DNA from: Streptomyces showdoensis
GTDB taxonomy: Bacteria; Actinomycetota; Actinomycetes; Streptomycetales; Streptomycetaceae
Length of the DNA stretch: 64,000 bases
Assembly: GCF_039535475.1 (NCBI RefSeq)
Contig: NZ_BAAAXG010000026.1
Location: 2,909,501 to 2,973,500, forward strand
Direction of reading: 5' to 3'
Both the position numbers and the translations under genes were made by a program. Below the pieces are notes generated by a model that did no database searches, had not been told where the DNA came from, and was given only the letters and a program-made list of their open reading frames with translations. The first letter of the stretch is position 1; each line of letters opens with the position of its first letter. This document shows, piece after piece, positions 53,633 through 62,419 of this stretch.

Positions 53633-56600
53633 ATGCTCGAACAGCACGAAGAAACCCCTGACAACGCACCCGGTGACAAGCTGCCTCCGCGCCGTCGGCG
53701 CCGCGCAGCGTCCCGCCCGGCCGGTCCGCCGGTGACCTCCGGCACCGCCGAGGCCACCGAGGCCCCCGCGGCTCCGGTCGCCGAGGCCGCGCCGGTGGTC
53801 GAGGAGGCCGCTCCGGCCCCGCGTACCCGCCGCCGTGCCACCCGCAAGGCCACCACGCCGGAGCCGGCCGTCGAGGCCGCCCCGGTCGCTGAGGCCCCCG
53901 CCGCTCCGGTAGCCGAGGCCGCGCCGGTGGTCGAGGAGGCCGCTCCGGCCCCGCGCACCCGCCGCCGTGCCACCCGCGCCGCCACGTCCGCCGAGGCCCC
54001 GGCCGCCCCGGTCGCCGAGGCCCCCGCGGCTCCGGCCGCTCCGGTAGCCGAGGCCGCGCCGGTGGTCGAGGAGGCCGCTCCGGCCCCGCGCACCCGCCGC
54101 CGTGCCACCCGCAAGGCCACCACGCCGGAGCCGGCCGTCGAGGCCGCCCCGGTCGCCGAGGCCCCCGCCGCGCCGGTAGCCGAGGCCGCGCCGGTGGTCG
54201 AGGAGGCCGCTCCGGCCCCCCGTACCCGCCGCCGCGCCACCCGTAAGGCCGCCGCGCCCGCGGTGACCCCGGACGCCGCCGCCGAAATCGCGGCCGAGAC
54301 CTCCGGCGAGACGCTGCCCGCGGACACCGTCGAGGAGATCGCCTCGCACGCCGTCGAGGTCGCCGCCGCCGAGCAGGCCGCCACCCGTGGCCGCACCCGC
54401 CGCCGCGCCACCTCGCCGCAGTTCACCGCCGAGCCGTCCACCGAGGCCGAGGCGCCGCGCACCCGCCGCGCCGCCCGCCCCGCGGTGGCCGTCTTCCAGC
54501 CGCCGGTCTTCACCGAGCCGATGTTCCAGACCCCGGAGACGGCCGCGTACATCGCCGCCGCCGAGGCCGTGGAGGAGCTCGACGAGGCCGCCGAGGACAT
54601 CGAGGACACCGAGGAGCTCGTGGAGGCCGCCGAGGCCCCCGAGGCCGTCGAGCCCGAGCGCGCCGAGACCGGCTCCCGCCGTCGCCGTCGCCGCCGTGGC
54701 GAGCCCGTCGCCGTGGAGCCCGTGCCGGCCACCGTCGCCGACGAGCCCGAGGTCGAGTCCACCCCCGAGGCCGAGGCCGAGGGCGCGGAGGCCGTCGACG
54801 CCGACGACACCGACGAGTACGAGGACCGCCCGTCCCGCCGCCGTCGCCGGGGCGGCCGTCGCCGTCGCCGCGGCGAGCTCGCCGAGGTCGAGGAGGCGGA
54901 GGAGTCCGAGGAGGGCGAGGAGACCGAGGAGCTCCACGCCGAGGACGAGGCCGACGAGGCCGACGAGGACACCGCCGCGGGCAGCAGCAGCTCCCGTCGT
55001 CGCCGTCGTCGCCGTCGTCGCAGCGGTGACGCCTCCGCCGAGGCCGAGGGCACCGACGAGGACGGCGTCCGCACGGTCGTCAAGGTCCGCGAGCCCCGCC
55101 CCGCGCGCGAGAAGGGCGAGCCGTCCGACGAGGTCCAGTCCATCAAGGGCTCGACCCGCCTGGAGGCCAAGAAGCAGCGCCGCCGCGAGGGCCGCGAGCA
55201 GGGCCGCCGTCGCGTCCCGATCATCACCGAGGCCGAGTTCCTCGCCCGCCGCGAGGCCGTCGAGCGCGTCATGGTCGTCCGCCAGAACGGCGAGCGCACC
55301 CAGATCGGCGTCCTGGAAGACAACGTGCTCGTCGAGCACTACGTCAACAAGGAGCAGGCCACCTCCTACGTCGGCAACGTCTACCTGGGCAAGGTCCAGA
55401 ACGTGCTGCCGTCCATGGAGGCCGCCTTCGTCGACATCGGCAAGGGCCGCAACGCCGTCCTGTACGCCGGCGAGGTCAACTTCGAGGCGCTCGGCATGGG
55501 CAACGGCCCGCGCCGCATCGAGGCCGCCCTCAAGTCCGGCCAGTCGGTCCTGGTGCAGGTCACCAAGGACCCGATCGGCCACAAGGGCGCCCGCCTGACC
55601 AGCCAGGTCTCGCTGCCCGGCCGCTACCTGGTGTACGTGCCCGAGGGCTCGATGACCGGCATCAGCCGCAAGCTCCCGGACACCGAGCGCGCGCGTCTGA
55701 AGACCATCCTCAAGAAGATCGTCCCCGAGGACGCGGGCGTCATCGTGCGCACCGCCGCCGAGGGCGCGAGCGAGGACGAGCTGCGCCGTGACGTCGAGCG
55801 GCTGCAGGCGCAGTGGGCCGACATCCAGAAGAAGGCCGCCCAGATCTCGACCTCCGCGCCGAGCCTGCTCTACGGCGAGCCGGACATGACCGTCCGGGTC
55901 GTCCGCGACATCTTCAACGAGGACTTCTCCAAGGTCATCGTCAGCGGCGACGACGCGTGGGAGACCATCCACGGCTACGTGAACCACGTCGCCCCGGACC
56001 TGGCCGACCGCCTGTCCAAGTGGACCAGCGAGGTCGACGTCTTCGCGACGTACCGGATCGACGAGCAGCTGATGAAGGCGCTGGACCGCAAGGTCTGGCT
56101 GCCCTCCGGCGGCTCGCTGGTGATCGACAAGACCGAGGCGATGGTCGTCGTCGACGTCAACACCGGCAAGTTCACCGGCCAGGGCGGCAACCTCGAGGAG
56201 ACCGTGACGAGGAACAACCTCGAAGCGGCCGAGGAGATCGTGCGCCAGCTGCGGCTGCGCGACCTGGGCGGCATCGTCGTCATCGACTTCATCGACATGG
56301 TCCTGGAGTCCAACCGCGACCTGGTGCTGCGCCGCCTCCTGGAGTGCCTGGGCCGTGACCGGACCAAGCACCAGGTGGCCGAGGTCACCTCGCTGGGCCT
56401 CGTCCAGATGACCCGCAAGCGGGTGGGCCAGGGCCTCCTGGAGTCCTTCTCCGAGACCTGCGTCCACTGCAACGGCCGCGGTGTCATCGTCCACATGGAG
56501 CAGCCGCCCACCCACGGTGGCGGTGGCGGCGGCAAGCGCTCGAAGAAGCGCGGCCGCGGTGGCGACGGGCACGCCCACGAGCACGAGCACGCCCACGAGA

Positions 56601-57427
56601 CCGAGGTCCACGAGACCCCGGCCGAGACCGAGGCCGAGCTCGCGGCGGAGCTGGCCGCGCCGGTGGCGCTGCCCGAGCCCATCGCCGCGGACGAGGAGCT
56701 GTACGGCAGCGCCGCGGAGGCCGAGGCCGCCGCCACGCGCGGCCGTGGCCGCCGCCGGGCGACCCGCCGGGTCTCCGCCCCGGTGGTCGCGACGCCCGCC
56801 GTGACCGAGACGGAGACCTTCGAGGTCGTCGTCCCGGAGCCGAAGCCCGAACCGACGCCGGAGCCGGCCGTCGAGCCCGAGCCGGTCGTCGAGGCCGCCC
56901 CGGTGGCCGAGGAGCGGACCCCCGAGGCCCCCGCGCCCCGGACCCGCCGCCGTGCCACCCGCAAGGTGTCCGCCCCGGTGGTCTCCACCCCGGAGCCGGC
57001 CGCCGAGCCGGTGACGGAGCCGGTCGCCGAGCCGGTCGTCGCCGAGGAGGTCCCGGCGCCCGTCGCCGAGCCCGCCCCGGTCGTCGAGGAGGCCCCCGTG
57101 GCCGCCCCGCCGAAGGCCCGCCGCCGGGTGGTCCGCAAGGCCACCGCCCCGGCCGGCGCGCCGGCGGGTGCCGAGGAGGCCGCCGTGCTCGTGGTGGCTT
57201 CGGCCCCCGCCGCCGAGGCGCCCGCCGAGGCTCCGGCCGACGAGCCCGCCGCGGAGGCCGAGGCCGCTCCGGCGGCCAAGAAGACGGCCCGCAAGACGGC
57301 CAAGAAGGCCACCGCCAAGAAGGCCACCGCCACCAAGAAGACGGCGGCGGCCAAGAAGACGGCGGCGAAGAAGACGACGACCGCCAAGAAGGCCGTGAAG
57401 AAGACCGCGGCCCCCGCGCAGGACTGA
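53633..57427 (+). CDS. rne: ribonuclease E/G with long Ala/Pro/Arg-rich N- and C-terminal arms
   Basis: A 1264-residue RNase E/G. Residues 1-520 are low complexity, with four copies of APVAEAAPVVEEAAPAPRT plus RRRATR (47-71, 91-115, 136-160, 180-204) and acid/Arg clusters. The catalytic core (about 530-960) has the S1 domain (NVYLGKVQNVLPSMEAAFVDIG), the DNase I-like region with VVVDVNTGKFTG and GGIVVIDFIDM (metal aspartates), and the zinc-link CVHC (C943, C946). Residues 970-1264 repeat the RTRRRATRK theme and end in a Lys/Ala tail. It cleaves A/U-rich single-stranded RNA and scaffolds a degradosome. Streptomyces RNase ES has this two-armed layout. Confidence 0.96.
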   Translation: MLEQHEETPDNAPGDKLPPRRRRRAASRPAGPPVTSGTAEATEAPAAPVAEAAPVVEEAAPAPRTRRRATRKATTPEPAVEAAPVAEAPAAPVAEAAPVVEEAAPAPRTRRRATRAATSAEAPAAPVAEAPAAPAAPVAEAAPVVEEAAPAPRTRRRATRKATTPEPAVEAAPVAEAPAAPVAEAAPVVEEAAPAPRTRRRATRKAAAPAVTPDAAAEIAAETSGETLPADTVEEIASHAVEVAAAEQAATRGRTRRRATSPQFTAEPSTEAEAPRTRRAARPAVAVFQPPVFTEPMFQTPETAAYIAAAEAVEELDEAAEDIEDTEELVEAAEAPEAVEPERAETGSRRRRRRRGEPVAVEPVPATVADEPEVESTPEAEAEGAEAVDADDTDEYEDRPSRRRRRGGRRRRRGELAEVEEAEESEEGEETEELHAEDEADEADEDTAAGSSSSRRRRRRRRRSGDASAEAEGTDEDGVRTVVKVREPRPAREKGEPSDEVQSIKGSTRLEAKKQRRREGREQGRRRVPIITEAEFLARREAVERVMVVRQNGERTQIGVLEDNVLVEHYVNKEQATSYVGNVYLGKVQNVLPSMEAAFVDIGKGRNAVLYAGEVNFEALGMGNGPRRIEAALKSGQSVLVQVTKDPIGHKGARLTSQVSLPGRYLVYVPEGSMTGISRKLPDTERARLKTILKKIVPEDAGVIVRTAAEGASEDELRRDVERLQAQWADIQKKAAQISTSAPSLLYGEPDMTVRVVRDIFNEDFSKVIVSGDDAWETIHGYVNHVAPDLADRLSKWTSEVDVFATYRIDEQLMKALDRKVWLPSGGSLVIDKTEAMVVVDVNTGKFTGQGGNLEETVTRNNLEAAEEIVRQLRLRDLGGIVVIDFIDMVLESNRDLVLRRLLECLGRDRTKHQVAEVTSLGLVQMTRKRVGQGLLESFSETCVHCNGRGVIVHMEQPPTHGGGGGGKRSKKRGRGGDGHAHEHEHAHETEVHETPAETEAELAAELAAPVALPEPIAADEELYGSAAEAEAAATRGRGRRRATRRVSAPVVATPAVTETETFEVVVPEPKPEPTPEPAVEPEPVVEAAPVAEERTPEAPAPRTRRRATRKVSAPVVSTPEPAAEPVTEPVAEPVVAEEVPAPVAEPAPVVEEAPVAAPPKARRRVVRKATAPAGAPAGAEEAAVLVVASAPAAEAPAEAPADEPAAEAEAAPAAKKTARKTAKKATAKKATATKKTAAAKKTAAKKTTTAKKAVKKTAAPAQD
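53771..54244 (+). repeat. four imperfect in-frame repeats in the RNase E N-terminal arm
   Basis: Units begin near 53771, 53903, 54038 and 54170 and share 25 residues each (APVAEAAPVVEEAAPAPRT then RRRATR), spaced 44-45 residues. DNA identity between copies is high, so unequal crossing-over is likely. Confidence 0.9.
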
Positions 57428-57445
57428 CCCAGTCCCCGACGCAGT

Positions 57446-57488
57446 CCGTGTGGACCGTCCTCCTCCCGGGGACGGTCCACACGGTTTT
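57446..57488 (+). terminator. terminator of rne
   Basis: Perfect 15-bp arms (57446-57460, 57470-57484) with a 9-nt loop followed by TTTT (57485-57488). Confidence 0.85.
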
Positions 57489-57519
57489 GACCCCGGATCG
57501 GAAACCAGGAACCAGCCCG

Positions 57520-58458
57520 ATGAACAACACCCCCGCCCCCCAGGTGCGCAAGGCCGTCATCCCCGCCGCCGGTCTCGGCACGCGCTTCCTTCCCGCCACG
57601 AAGGCGACGCCCAAGGAGATGCTGCCGGTCGTCGACAAGCCGGCGATCCAGTACGTGGTGGAGGAGGCGGTCTCGGCGGGCCTGTCGGACGTCCTGATGA
57701 TCACGGGCCGCAACAAGCGTCCGCTCGAGGACCACTTCGACCGGAACTACGAGCTGGAGGAGGCGCTCACCCGCAAGGGTGACGACGAGCGCCTCGCCCG
57801 GGTGCAGGAGTCCAGCGAGCTCGCCACCATGCACTACGTCCGCCAGGGCGACCCGCGGGGCCTCGGCCACGCCGTGCTGTGCGCGCAGCCGCACGTCGGC
57901 GACGAGCCCTTCGCGGTCCTCCTCGGCGACGACCTGATCGACCCGCGCGACCCGCTGCTCGCCCGGATGCTGGAGGTCCTGGCGACCGCCGGCGGCAGCG
58001 TCGTCGCGCTGATGGAGGTCGACCCGGCGCAGATCCACCTGTACGGCTGCGCGGCCGTCGAGCCGACCGGCGACGCCGACGTCGTCCGGATCACCGGCCT
58101 GGTCGAGAAGCCGGACCCGGCGGAGGCGCCGAGCAACTACGCGATCATCGGACGCTACGTCCTGGACCCGGCCGTCTTCGGCGTCCTCGGCGAGACCGAG
58201 CCGGGCCGCGGCGGCGAGATCCAGCTCACCGACGCCCTCCAGAAGATGGCGGCCGACGAGGAGCTGGGCGGCCCCGTGCACGGCGTCGTCTTCAAGGGCC
58301 GCCGCTACGACACGGGCGACCGCGGCGACTACCTGCGGGCCATCGTGCGGCTCGCCTGCGAGCGCGAGGACCTGGGTCCGGACTTCCGCGCCTGGCTCAA
58401 GGGCTTCGTCGCGGAGACCTCCGCGGCCGACCCGGCGGGCGACGCGGCCGGGATTTGA
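57520..58458 (+). CDS. galU: UTP-glucose-1-phosphate uridylyltransferase
   Basis: A 312-residue nucleotidyltransferase making UDP-glucose. VRKAVIPAAGLGTRFLPATKATPKEMLPVVDKPAIQYVVEEA, LLGDDLID, VEKPDP and DTGDRGDYLRA are GalU signatures. ATG 57520 has AGGA about 9 nt upstream; the upstream frame runs through the rne terminator. UDP-glucose feeds cell-wall glycans, trehalose and the teichoic-type polymers suggested by the distal TagF-like gene. Confidence 0.95.
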   Translation: MNNTPAPQVRKAVIPAAGLGTRFLPATKATPKEMLPVVDKPAIQYVVEEAVSAGLSDVLMITGRNKRPLEDHFDRNYELEEALTRKGDDERLARVQESSELATMHYVRQGDPRGLGHAVLCAQPHVGDEPFAVLLGDDLIDPRDPLLARMLEVLATAGGSVVALMEVDPAQIHLYGCAAVEPTGDADVVRITGLVEKPDPAEAPSNYAIIGRYVLDPAVFGVLGETEPGRGGEIQLTDALQKMAADEELGGPVHGVVFKGRRYDTGDRGDYLRAIVRLACEREDLGPDFRAWLKGFVAETSAADPAGDAAGI

Positions 58459-58478
58459 CCCCCCGCAGCAGCCGCCCG

Positions 58479-58643
58479 TAACCTAGACCGTCGGCGTGTC
58501 TGATTGCGCCACACCTCTGAGCACCTCCCTCCCGGTCCTCCGGGAGAGGCCGCTCGACCGATTCCGGATCGCTGCGGGCCCCCGGCCCGCGCGTGGGCGG
58601 CTGGCATCAGAGGTCCCGATTTCCGAGTGAGAGAGAGATCCGC
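58479..58643 (+). promoter_or_regulatory. rplU promoter and structured leader
   Basis: TAACCT (58479-58484) fits a -10, giving a leader of about 150 nt before the rplU GTG. The leader holds a perfect 7-bp hairpin (58529-58535/58540-58546) and a GC-rich CGGGCC/GGCCCG hairpin. Autogenous control by a ribosomal protein is possible. Confidence 0.45.
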
Positions 58644-58964
58644 GTGTACGCCATCGTGCGCAGCGGTGGTCGCCAGCACAAGGTTGCTGTCGGCGACATC
58701 GTTGAGGTTGACAAGATTTCCACCGCCAATGTTGGCGACACGGTCGAGCTCTCGACCCTGCTCGTCGTCGACGGCGACGCCGTGACCAGCGACCCGTGGG
58801 TCCTGGCGGGCATCAAGGTCCAGGCCGAGGTCGTGGACCACCACAAGGGCGCCAAGATCGACATCCTGCGCTACAAGAACAAGACCGGCTACCGCCGTCG
58901 CCAGGGTCACCGTCAGCAGTACACGGCGATCAAGGTCACGTCCATCCCGACGGCCGCGAAGTAA
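58644..58964 (+). CDS. rplU: 50S ribosomal protein L21
   Basis: A 106-residue L21 starting at GTG 58644 ([52 protein letters not shown]). An in-frame upstream ATG has no support. The Shine-Dalgarno element is a GAGAGAGA run. It forms an operon with rpmA (14-bp gap) and is followed by obgE, the standard ribosome-assembly order. Confidence 0.97.
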   Translation: MYAIVRSGGRQHKVAVGDIVEVDKISTANVGDTVELSTLLVVDGDAVTSDPWVLAGIKVQAEVVDHHKGAKIDILRYKNKTGYRRRQGHRQQYTAIKVTSIPTAAK

Positions 58965-58978
58965 AGAGGGACTGAGCA

Positions 58979-59233
58979 ATGGCACACAAGAAGGGCGCAT
59001 CGTCCACCCGGAACGGTCGCGATTCCAACGCCCAGCGGCTCGGCGTGAAGCGCTTCGGCGGTCAGGTCGTCAACGCGGGTGAGATCCTGGTCCGCCAGCG
59101 TGGCACCCACTTCCACCCGGGTTCGGGTGTGGGCCGTGGCGGCGACGACACGCTGTTCGCCCTGCAGGCCGGTTCGGTGCAGTTCGGCACCTTCCGTGGC
59201 CGCAAGGTCGTGAACATCGTTCCGGTCGCCTGA
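58979..59233 (+). CDS. rpmA: 50S ribosomal protein L27
   Basis: An 84-residue L27 beginning [21 protein letters not shown]. There is no N-terminal propeptide, unlike Firmicutes L27. AGAGGGA precedes ATG 58979. The N-terminal residues reach the peptidyl-transferase centre. Confidence 0.97.
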   Translation: MAHKKGASSTRNGRDSNAQRLGVKRFGGQVVNAGEILVRQRGTHFHPGSGVGRGGDDTLFALQAGSVQFGTFRGRKVVNIVPVA

Positions 59234-59248
59234 TCGGAAGCTTTGCGG

Positions 59249-59290
59249 AGGCGGACCTCACTTCCCGACAGGGAAGCGGGTCCGCCTTTC
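59249..59290 (+). terminator. two-part hairpin terminator after rpmA
   Basis: AGGCGGACC (59249-59257) pairs with GGTCCGCCT (59279-59287), enclosing an inner CTTCCC-GACA-GGGAAG hairpin, and is followed by TT. It attenuates or ends the rplU-rpmA transcript before obgE. Confidence 0.7.
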
Positions 59291-59344
59291 GCGTGTTACT
59301 AGATAGACATTCCACCTGTTTCACGTATCTGGAGGCACAGAACC

Positions 59345-60784
59345 ATGACCACCTTCGTGGACCGCGTCGAGCTGCACGTCGCCGCGGGTAACGGAGGCCA
59401 CGGCTGCGCCTCCGTCCACCGGGAGAAGTTCAAGCCGCTCGGCGGCCCCGACGGCGGCAACGGCGGCCGCGGCGGTGATGTGATCCTGGTCGTCGACCAG
59501 GCGATCACCACCCTCCTGGACTATCACCACTCGCCGCACCGCAAGGCGACCAACGGTCAGCCCGGCGCCGGCGACAACCGCTCCGGCAAGGACGGCCAGG
59601 ACCTCGTCCTGCCCGTGCCCGACGGCACCGTCGTCCTCGACAAGGCGGGCAACGTCCTCGCCGACCTGGTCGGACAGGGCACCACCTACATCGCGGGCCA
59701 GGGCGGCCGCGGCGGCCTCGGCAACGCGGCGCTGTCCTCGGCCCGCCGCAAGGCCCCCGGCTTCGCGCTGCTCGGCGAGCCCGGCGAGGCGGGGGACATC
59801 GTCCTGGAGCTCAAGACGGTCGCCGACGTGGCGCTCGTCGGCTACCCGAGCGCCGGCAAGTCCTCGCTCATCTCGGTGCTCTCGGCCGCCAAGCCGAAGA
59901 TCGCCGACTACCCCTTCACGACGCTCGTCCCGAACCTGGGCGTGGTCACCGCCGGCTCGACCGTCTACACGATCGCCGACGTCCCCGGCCTGATCCCCGG
60001 CGCGAGCCAGGGCCGTGGCCTGGGCCTGGAGTTCCTGCGCCACGTCGAGCGCTGCTCGGTCCTCGTCCACGTCCTCGACACGGCGACGCTGGAGTCCGAC
60101 CGCGACCCGGTCTCCGACCTCGACATCATCGAGGAGGAGCTGCGGCAGTACGGCGGCCTCGAGGACCGCCCGCGCCTCGTCGTCCTCAACAAGATCGACA
60201 TCCCGGACGGCCAGGACCTCGCGGACATGATCCGCCCGGAGCTCGAAGAGCGCGGCTACCAGGTGTTCGAGGTCTCCGCCGTGGCCCGTACGGGTCTGAA
60301 GGAGCTCTCCTACGCCCTCGCCGGCATCGTCGGCGAGGCCCGCGCGGCCAAGCCCGTCGAGGAGGCGACCCGCATCGTCATCCGCCCGAAGGCGGTCGAC
60401 GACGCCGGCTTCACCGTCACCTACGACGAGGCCGAGGACGTGTACCGGGTGCGCGGCGAGAAGCCCGAGCGCTGGGTCCGCCAGACCGACTTCAACAACG
60501 ACGAGGCCGTCGGCTACCTGGCCGACCGCCTCAACCGCCTGGGCGTCGAGGACCAGTTGATGAAGGCCGGCGCCCGGGCCGGCGACGGCGTCGCGATCGG
60601 TGCCGAGGACAACGCGGTCGTCTTCGACTGGGAGCCCACGATGATGGCCGGCGCGGAGATGCTCGGCCGCCGAGGCGAGGACCACCGCCTGGAGGCCCCC
60701 CGCCCGGCCGCCCAGCGCCGCCGCGACAGGGAGGCCGAGCGCGACGAGGCGCAGCGCGAGTACGACGAGTTCAACCCGTTCTAG
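59345..60784 (+). CDS. obgE: GTPase Obg
   Basis: A 479-residue Obg. The Gly-rich N-terminal domain (1-158) is followed by the G domain: G1 GYPSAGKS (166-173), switch [16 protein letters not shown], and the C-terminal OCT domain (about 350-430, [23 protein letters not shown]). GGAGG precedes ATG 59345. Obg assists 50S assembly and, in Streptomyces, influences the onset of aerial mycelium formation (from literature). It ends 20 bp before a 58-bp palindrome. Confidence 0.97.
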   Translation: MTTFVDRVELHVAAGNGGHGCASVHREKFKPLGGPDGGNGGRGGDVILVVDQAITTLLDYHHSPHRKATNGQPGAGDNRSGKDGQDLVLPVPDGTVVLDKAGNVLADLVGQGTTYIAGQGGRGGLGNAALSSARRKAPGFALLGEPGEAGDIVLELKTVADVALVGYPSAGKSSLISVLSAAKPKIADYPFTTLVPNLGVVTAGSTVYTIADVPGLIPGASQGRGLGLEFLRHVERCSVLVHVLDTATLESDRDPVSDLDIIEEELRQYGGLEDRPRLVVLNKIDIPDGQDLADMIRPELEERGYQVFEVSAVARTGLKELSYALAGIVGEARAAKPVEEATRIVIRPKAVDDAGFTVTYDEAEDVYRVRGEKPERWVRQTDFNNDEAVGYLADRLNRLGVEDQLMKAGARAGDGVAIGAEDNAVVFDWEPTMMAGAEMLGRRGEDHRLEAPRPAAQRRRDREAERDEAQREYDEFNPF

Positions 60785-60803
60785 CGCGCGCCGCGCCGGC
60801 AGC

Positions 60804-60861
60804 GGACATGCGGAAGGGGCCCGCCTCCTCGATCGAGGAGGCGGGCCCCTTCCGCATGTCC
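60804..60861. terminator. 58-bp perfect palindrome, bidirectional terminator
   Basis: The whole stretch 60804-60861 is a perfect palindrome (29-nt arms centred at 60832/60833). It is 19 bp past the obgE stop and 13 bp past the convergent gene's stop at 60875, so it can terminate both. Confidence 0.9.
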
Positions 60862-60874
60862 CGCCCGGCGTCCG

Positions 60875-62419
60875 TCAGGCGACCGGTTCCGGCTCCGGTT
60901 CGGGGTCCGGGGTGGCGGTCTCCTTCTTCGGCTCCTGCTGCTCCGGCTGCGGCTTGGAGCCCTTGCCGAAGCGGGGCTTCGCGCCGATCAGGGGCAGCGT
61001 GAGGATGCCCAGGAACATCGGGGCGAACATGTAGCGGGCCAGCGGCGCCGGGTTCGCCGCGACCACCGTGAGCTGGAGCGCCAGCGGGATGGAGAGCAGC
61101 GCCACCGGGGCCCAGGTGCGGTTCCTGCGGGAGAAGGCGAGCACCACGGCGTACGCCGCGTAGCACCAGATCGCGCCGCGGAACAGCAGCCACTGCAGCT
61201 GCGGCGTCTTGCTGGCCTTCCAGGCGAAGAACGCGGCGTCGTGCAGCTGGTCGTTGAGCGGGCGGATCTTCAGGATCGGGCGGTACGGGCTGTCCGCCAT
61301 CTCCGGGTTCCAGTCCGCCCAGCCGAACAGGTTCTTCGGCACGGACGGCGGGCTGATCAGCGTGTGGCCCATCTTGTCGACCGGGCCGGGGAACGGCGAC
61401 CACGCGATGTGCGAGCGGCACACGCGGGCCGCGATCATCTGGTCCGGGGTCCGCTTCAGGACGCGGAACCACAGGTCGATCAGCTGGTCGTTGTACTGGT
61501 CCGCCAGCTTGCGGTTCATGGGCTTCTTCATCGCCCAGTCGGCGTTGTAGCAGTTCGCCGCGCGCCCGCCCCAGTGCGACAGCGGAGCGACCTTCGCCAT
61601 GAGGTCCTTGTCGGCCTGGGTGAAGGTCTGCGGGACCTTGCCGTAGACCACCGCGATGTCCGCGTAGTTCATCGCGTACACCTGGTCCTTGGTCGGCGTG
61701 ATGACGCCGATGGCCGGGTAGATCACCGTCTGCAGCAGCGCCGCGATCGTCACCGGGACGACCGTCGCGAACAGGAGCCACTTGCGCATCTTCGGCAGCG
61801 TCAGCAGCAGCACCGGCACGGCGATGACCGCGACGAGCAGACCGTTGTTGCGGAAGAGGCCCATCGCCAGGAAGCCGATGAACAGCATGACGATCTCGTT
61901 GCGGAAGGCCTTGTCCCGCAGCTGGGACTCGCCCCGCAGCCGGCGCGCCGCGAGCCGCCCGGCCGCGCCGAAGGCGACGACCGCGCCGATCGCGAACGGC
62001 ACGTCCTTCCACACGTAGATGACGAAGGTGCCGATCGACGGCAGCACCGCGCACGCGACCGCGGCCGTGAAGCTCCACTTCCCCTTCACGCCGAACATCC
62101 GCAGCGTGACGACCACGTAGGCCAGCGCCGCGGCCATGGCCACGGACTGGGCGAAGGTCAGCAGCGCCAGGTCACCGGTGAGCTGGAGCGACAGCCAGAC
62201 CAGACCGTCGTACGCCACCGAGTGGTTGGACATCCAGTGACCCGTGGTGACGTGCCACACGTACGAGATCGAGTCGTAGCTCATCCCGCCCGGGTAGAAC
62301 GCCGCCCACCACACCAGGAAGATCAGCTGCGTCGCGGCGTACACGGCCAGCGGCAGCCGCCGCTGGGCCGGGATCCGCTCGACTATCCGGTTCACAAAGG
62401 GGATGGATGGCGTCTTCAA
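60875..62419 (-). CDS. polytopic membrane protein, possible GT-C-type or polymer-export enzyme
   Basis: A 514-residue protein with about 9-10 membrane segments and a large extracytoplasmic region (residues 235-400) rich in Trp/Pro. The N-terminal AFYPGGMSYDSISYVWHVTTG motif, with Asp/Tyr after the first helix, is like the catalytic loop of GT-C-type proteins (DUF6020-like), but the fold is not proven. The start is TTG 62419, overlapping the upstream TagF-like stop (TTGA), with GGAG upstream. The 35-residue C-terminus is a charged, disordered tail. It is probably involved in assembling the same cell-surface polymer as its neighbour. Confidence 0.65.
   Translation of the reverse strand: MKTPSIPFVNRIVERIPAQRRLPLAVYAATQLIFLVWWAAFYPGGMSYDSISYVWHVTTGHWMSNHSVAYDGLVWLSLQLTGDLALLTFAQSVAMAAALAYVVVTLRMFGVKGKWSFTAAVACAVLPSIGTFVIYVWKDVPFAIGAVVAFGAAGRLAARRLRGESQLRDKAFRNEIVMLFIGFLAMGLFRNNGLLVAVIAVPVLLLTLPKMRKWLLFATVVPVTIAALLQTVIYPAIGVITPTKDQVYAMNYADIAVVYGKVPQTFTQADKDLMAKVAPLSHWGGRAANCYNADWAMKKPMNRKLADQYNDQLIDLWFRVLKRTPDQMIAARVCRSHIAWSPFPGPVDKMGHTLISPPSVPKNLFGWADWNPEMADSPYRPILKIRPLNDQLHDAAFFAWKASKTPQLQWLLFRGAIWCYAAYAVVLAFSRRNRTWAPVALLSIPLALQLTVVAANPAPLARYMFAPMFLGILTLPLIGAKPRFGKGSKPQPEQQEPKKETATPDPEPEPEPVA

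Noticed and set aside
53330..56611. 1093-residue Gly/Leu/Asp-rich minus-strand frame, repeat-like
   Set aside because: It only mirrors the RNase E repeats and catalytic core; the sense frame has the catalytic aspartates and zinc-link.
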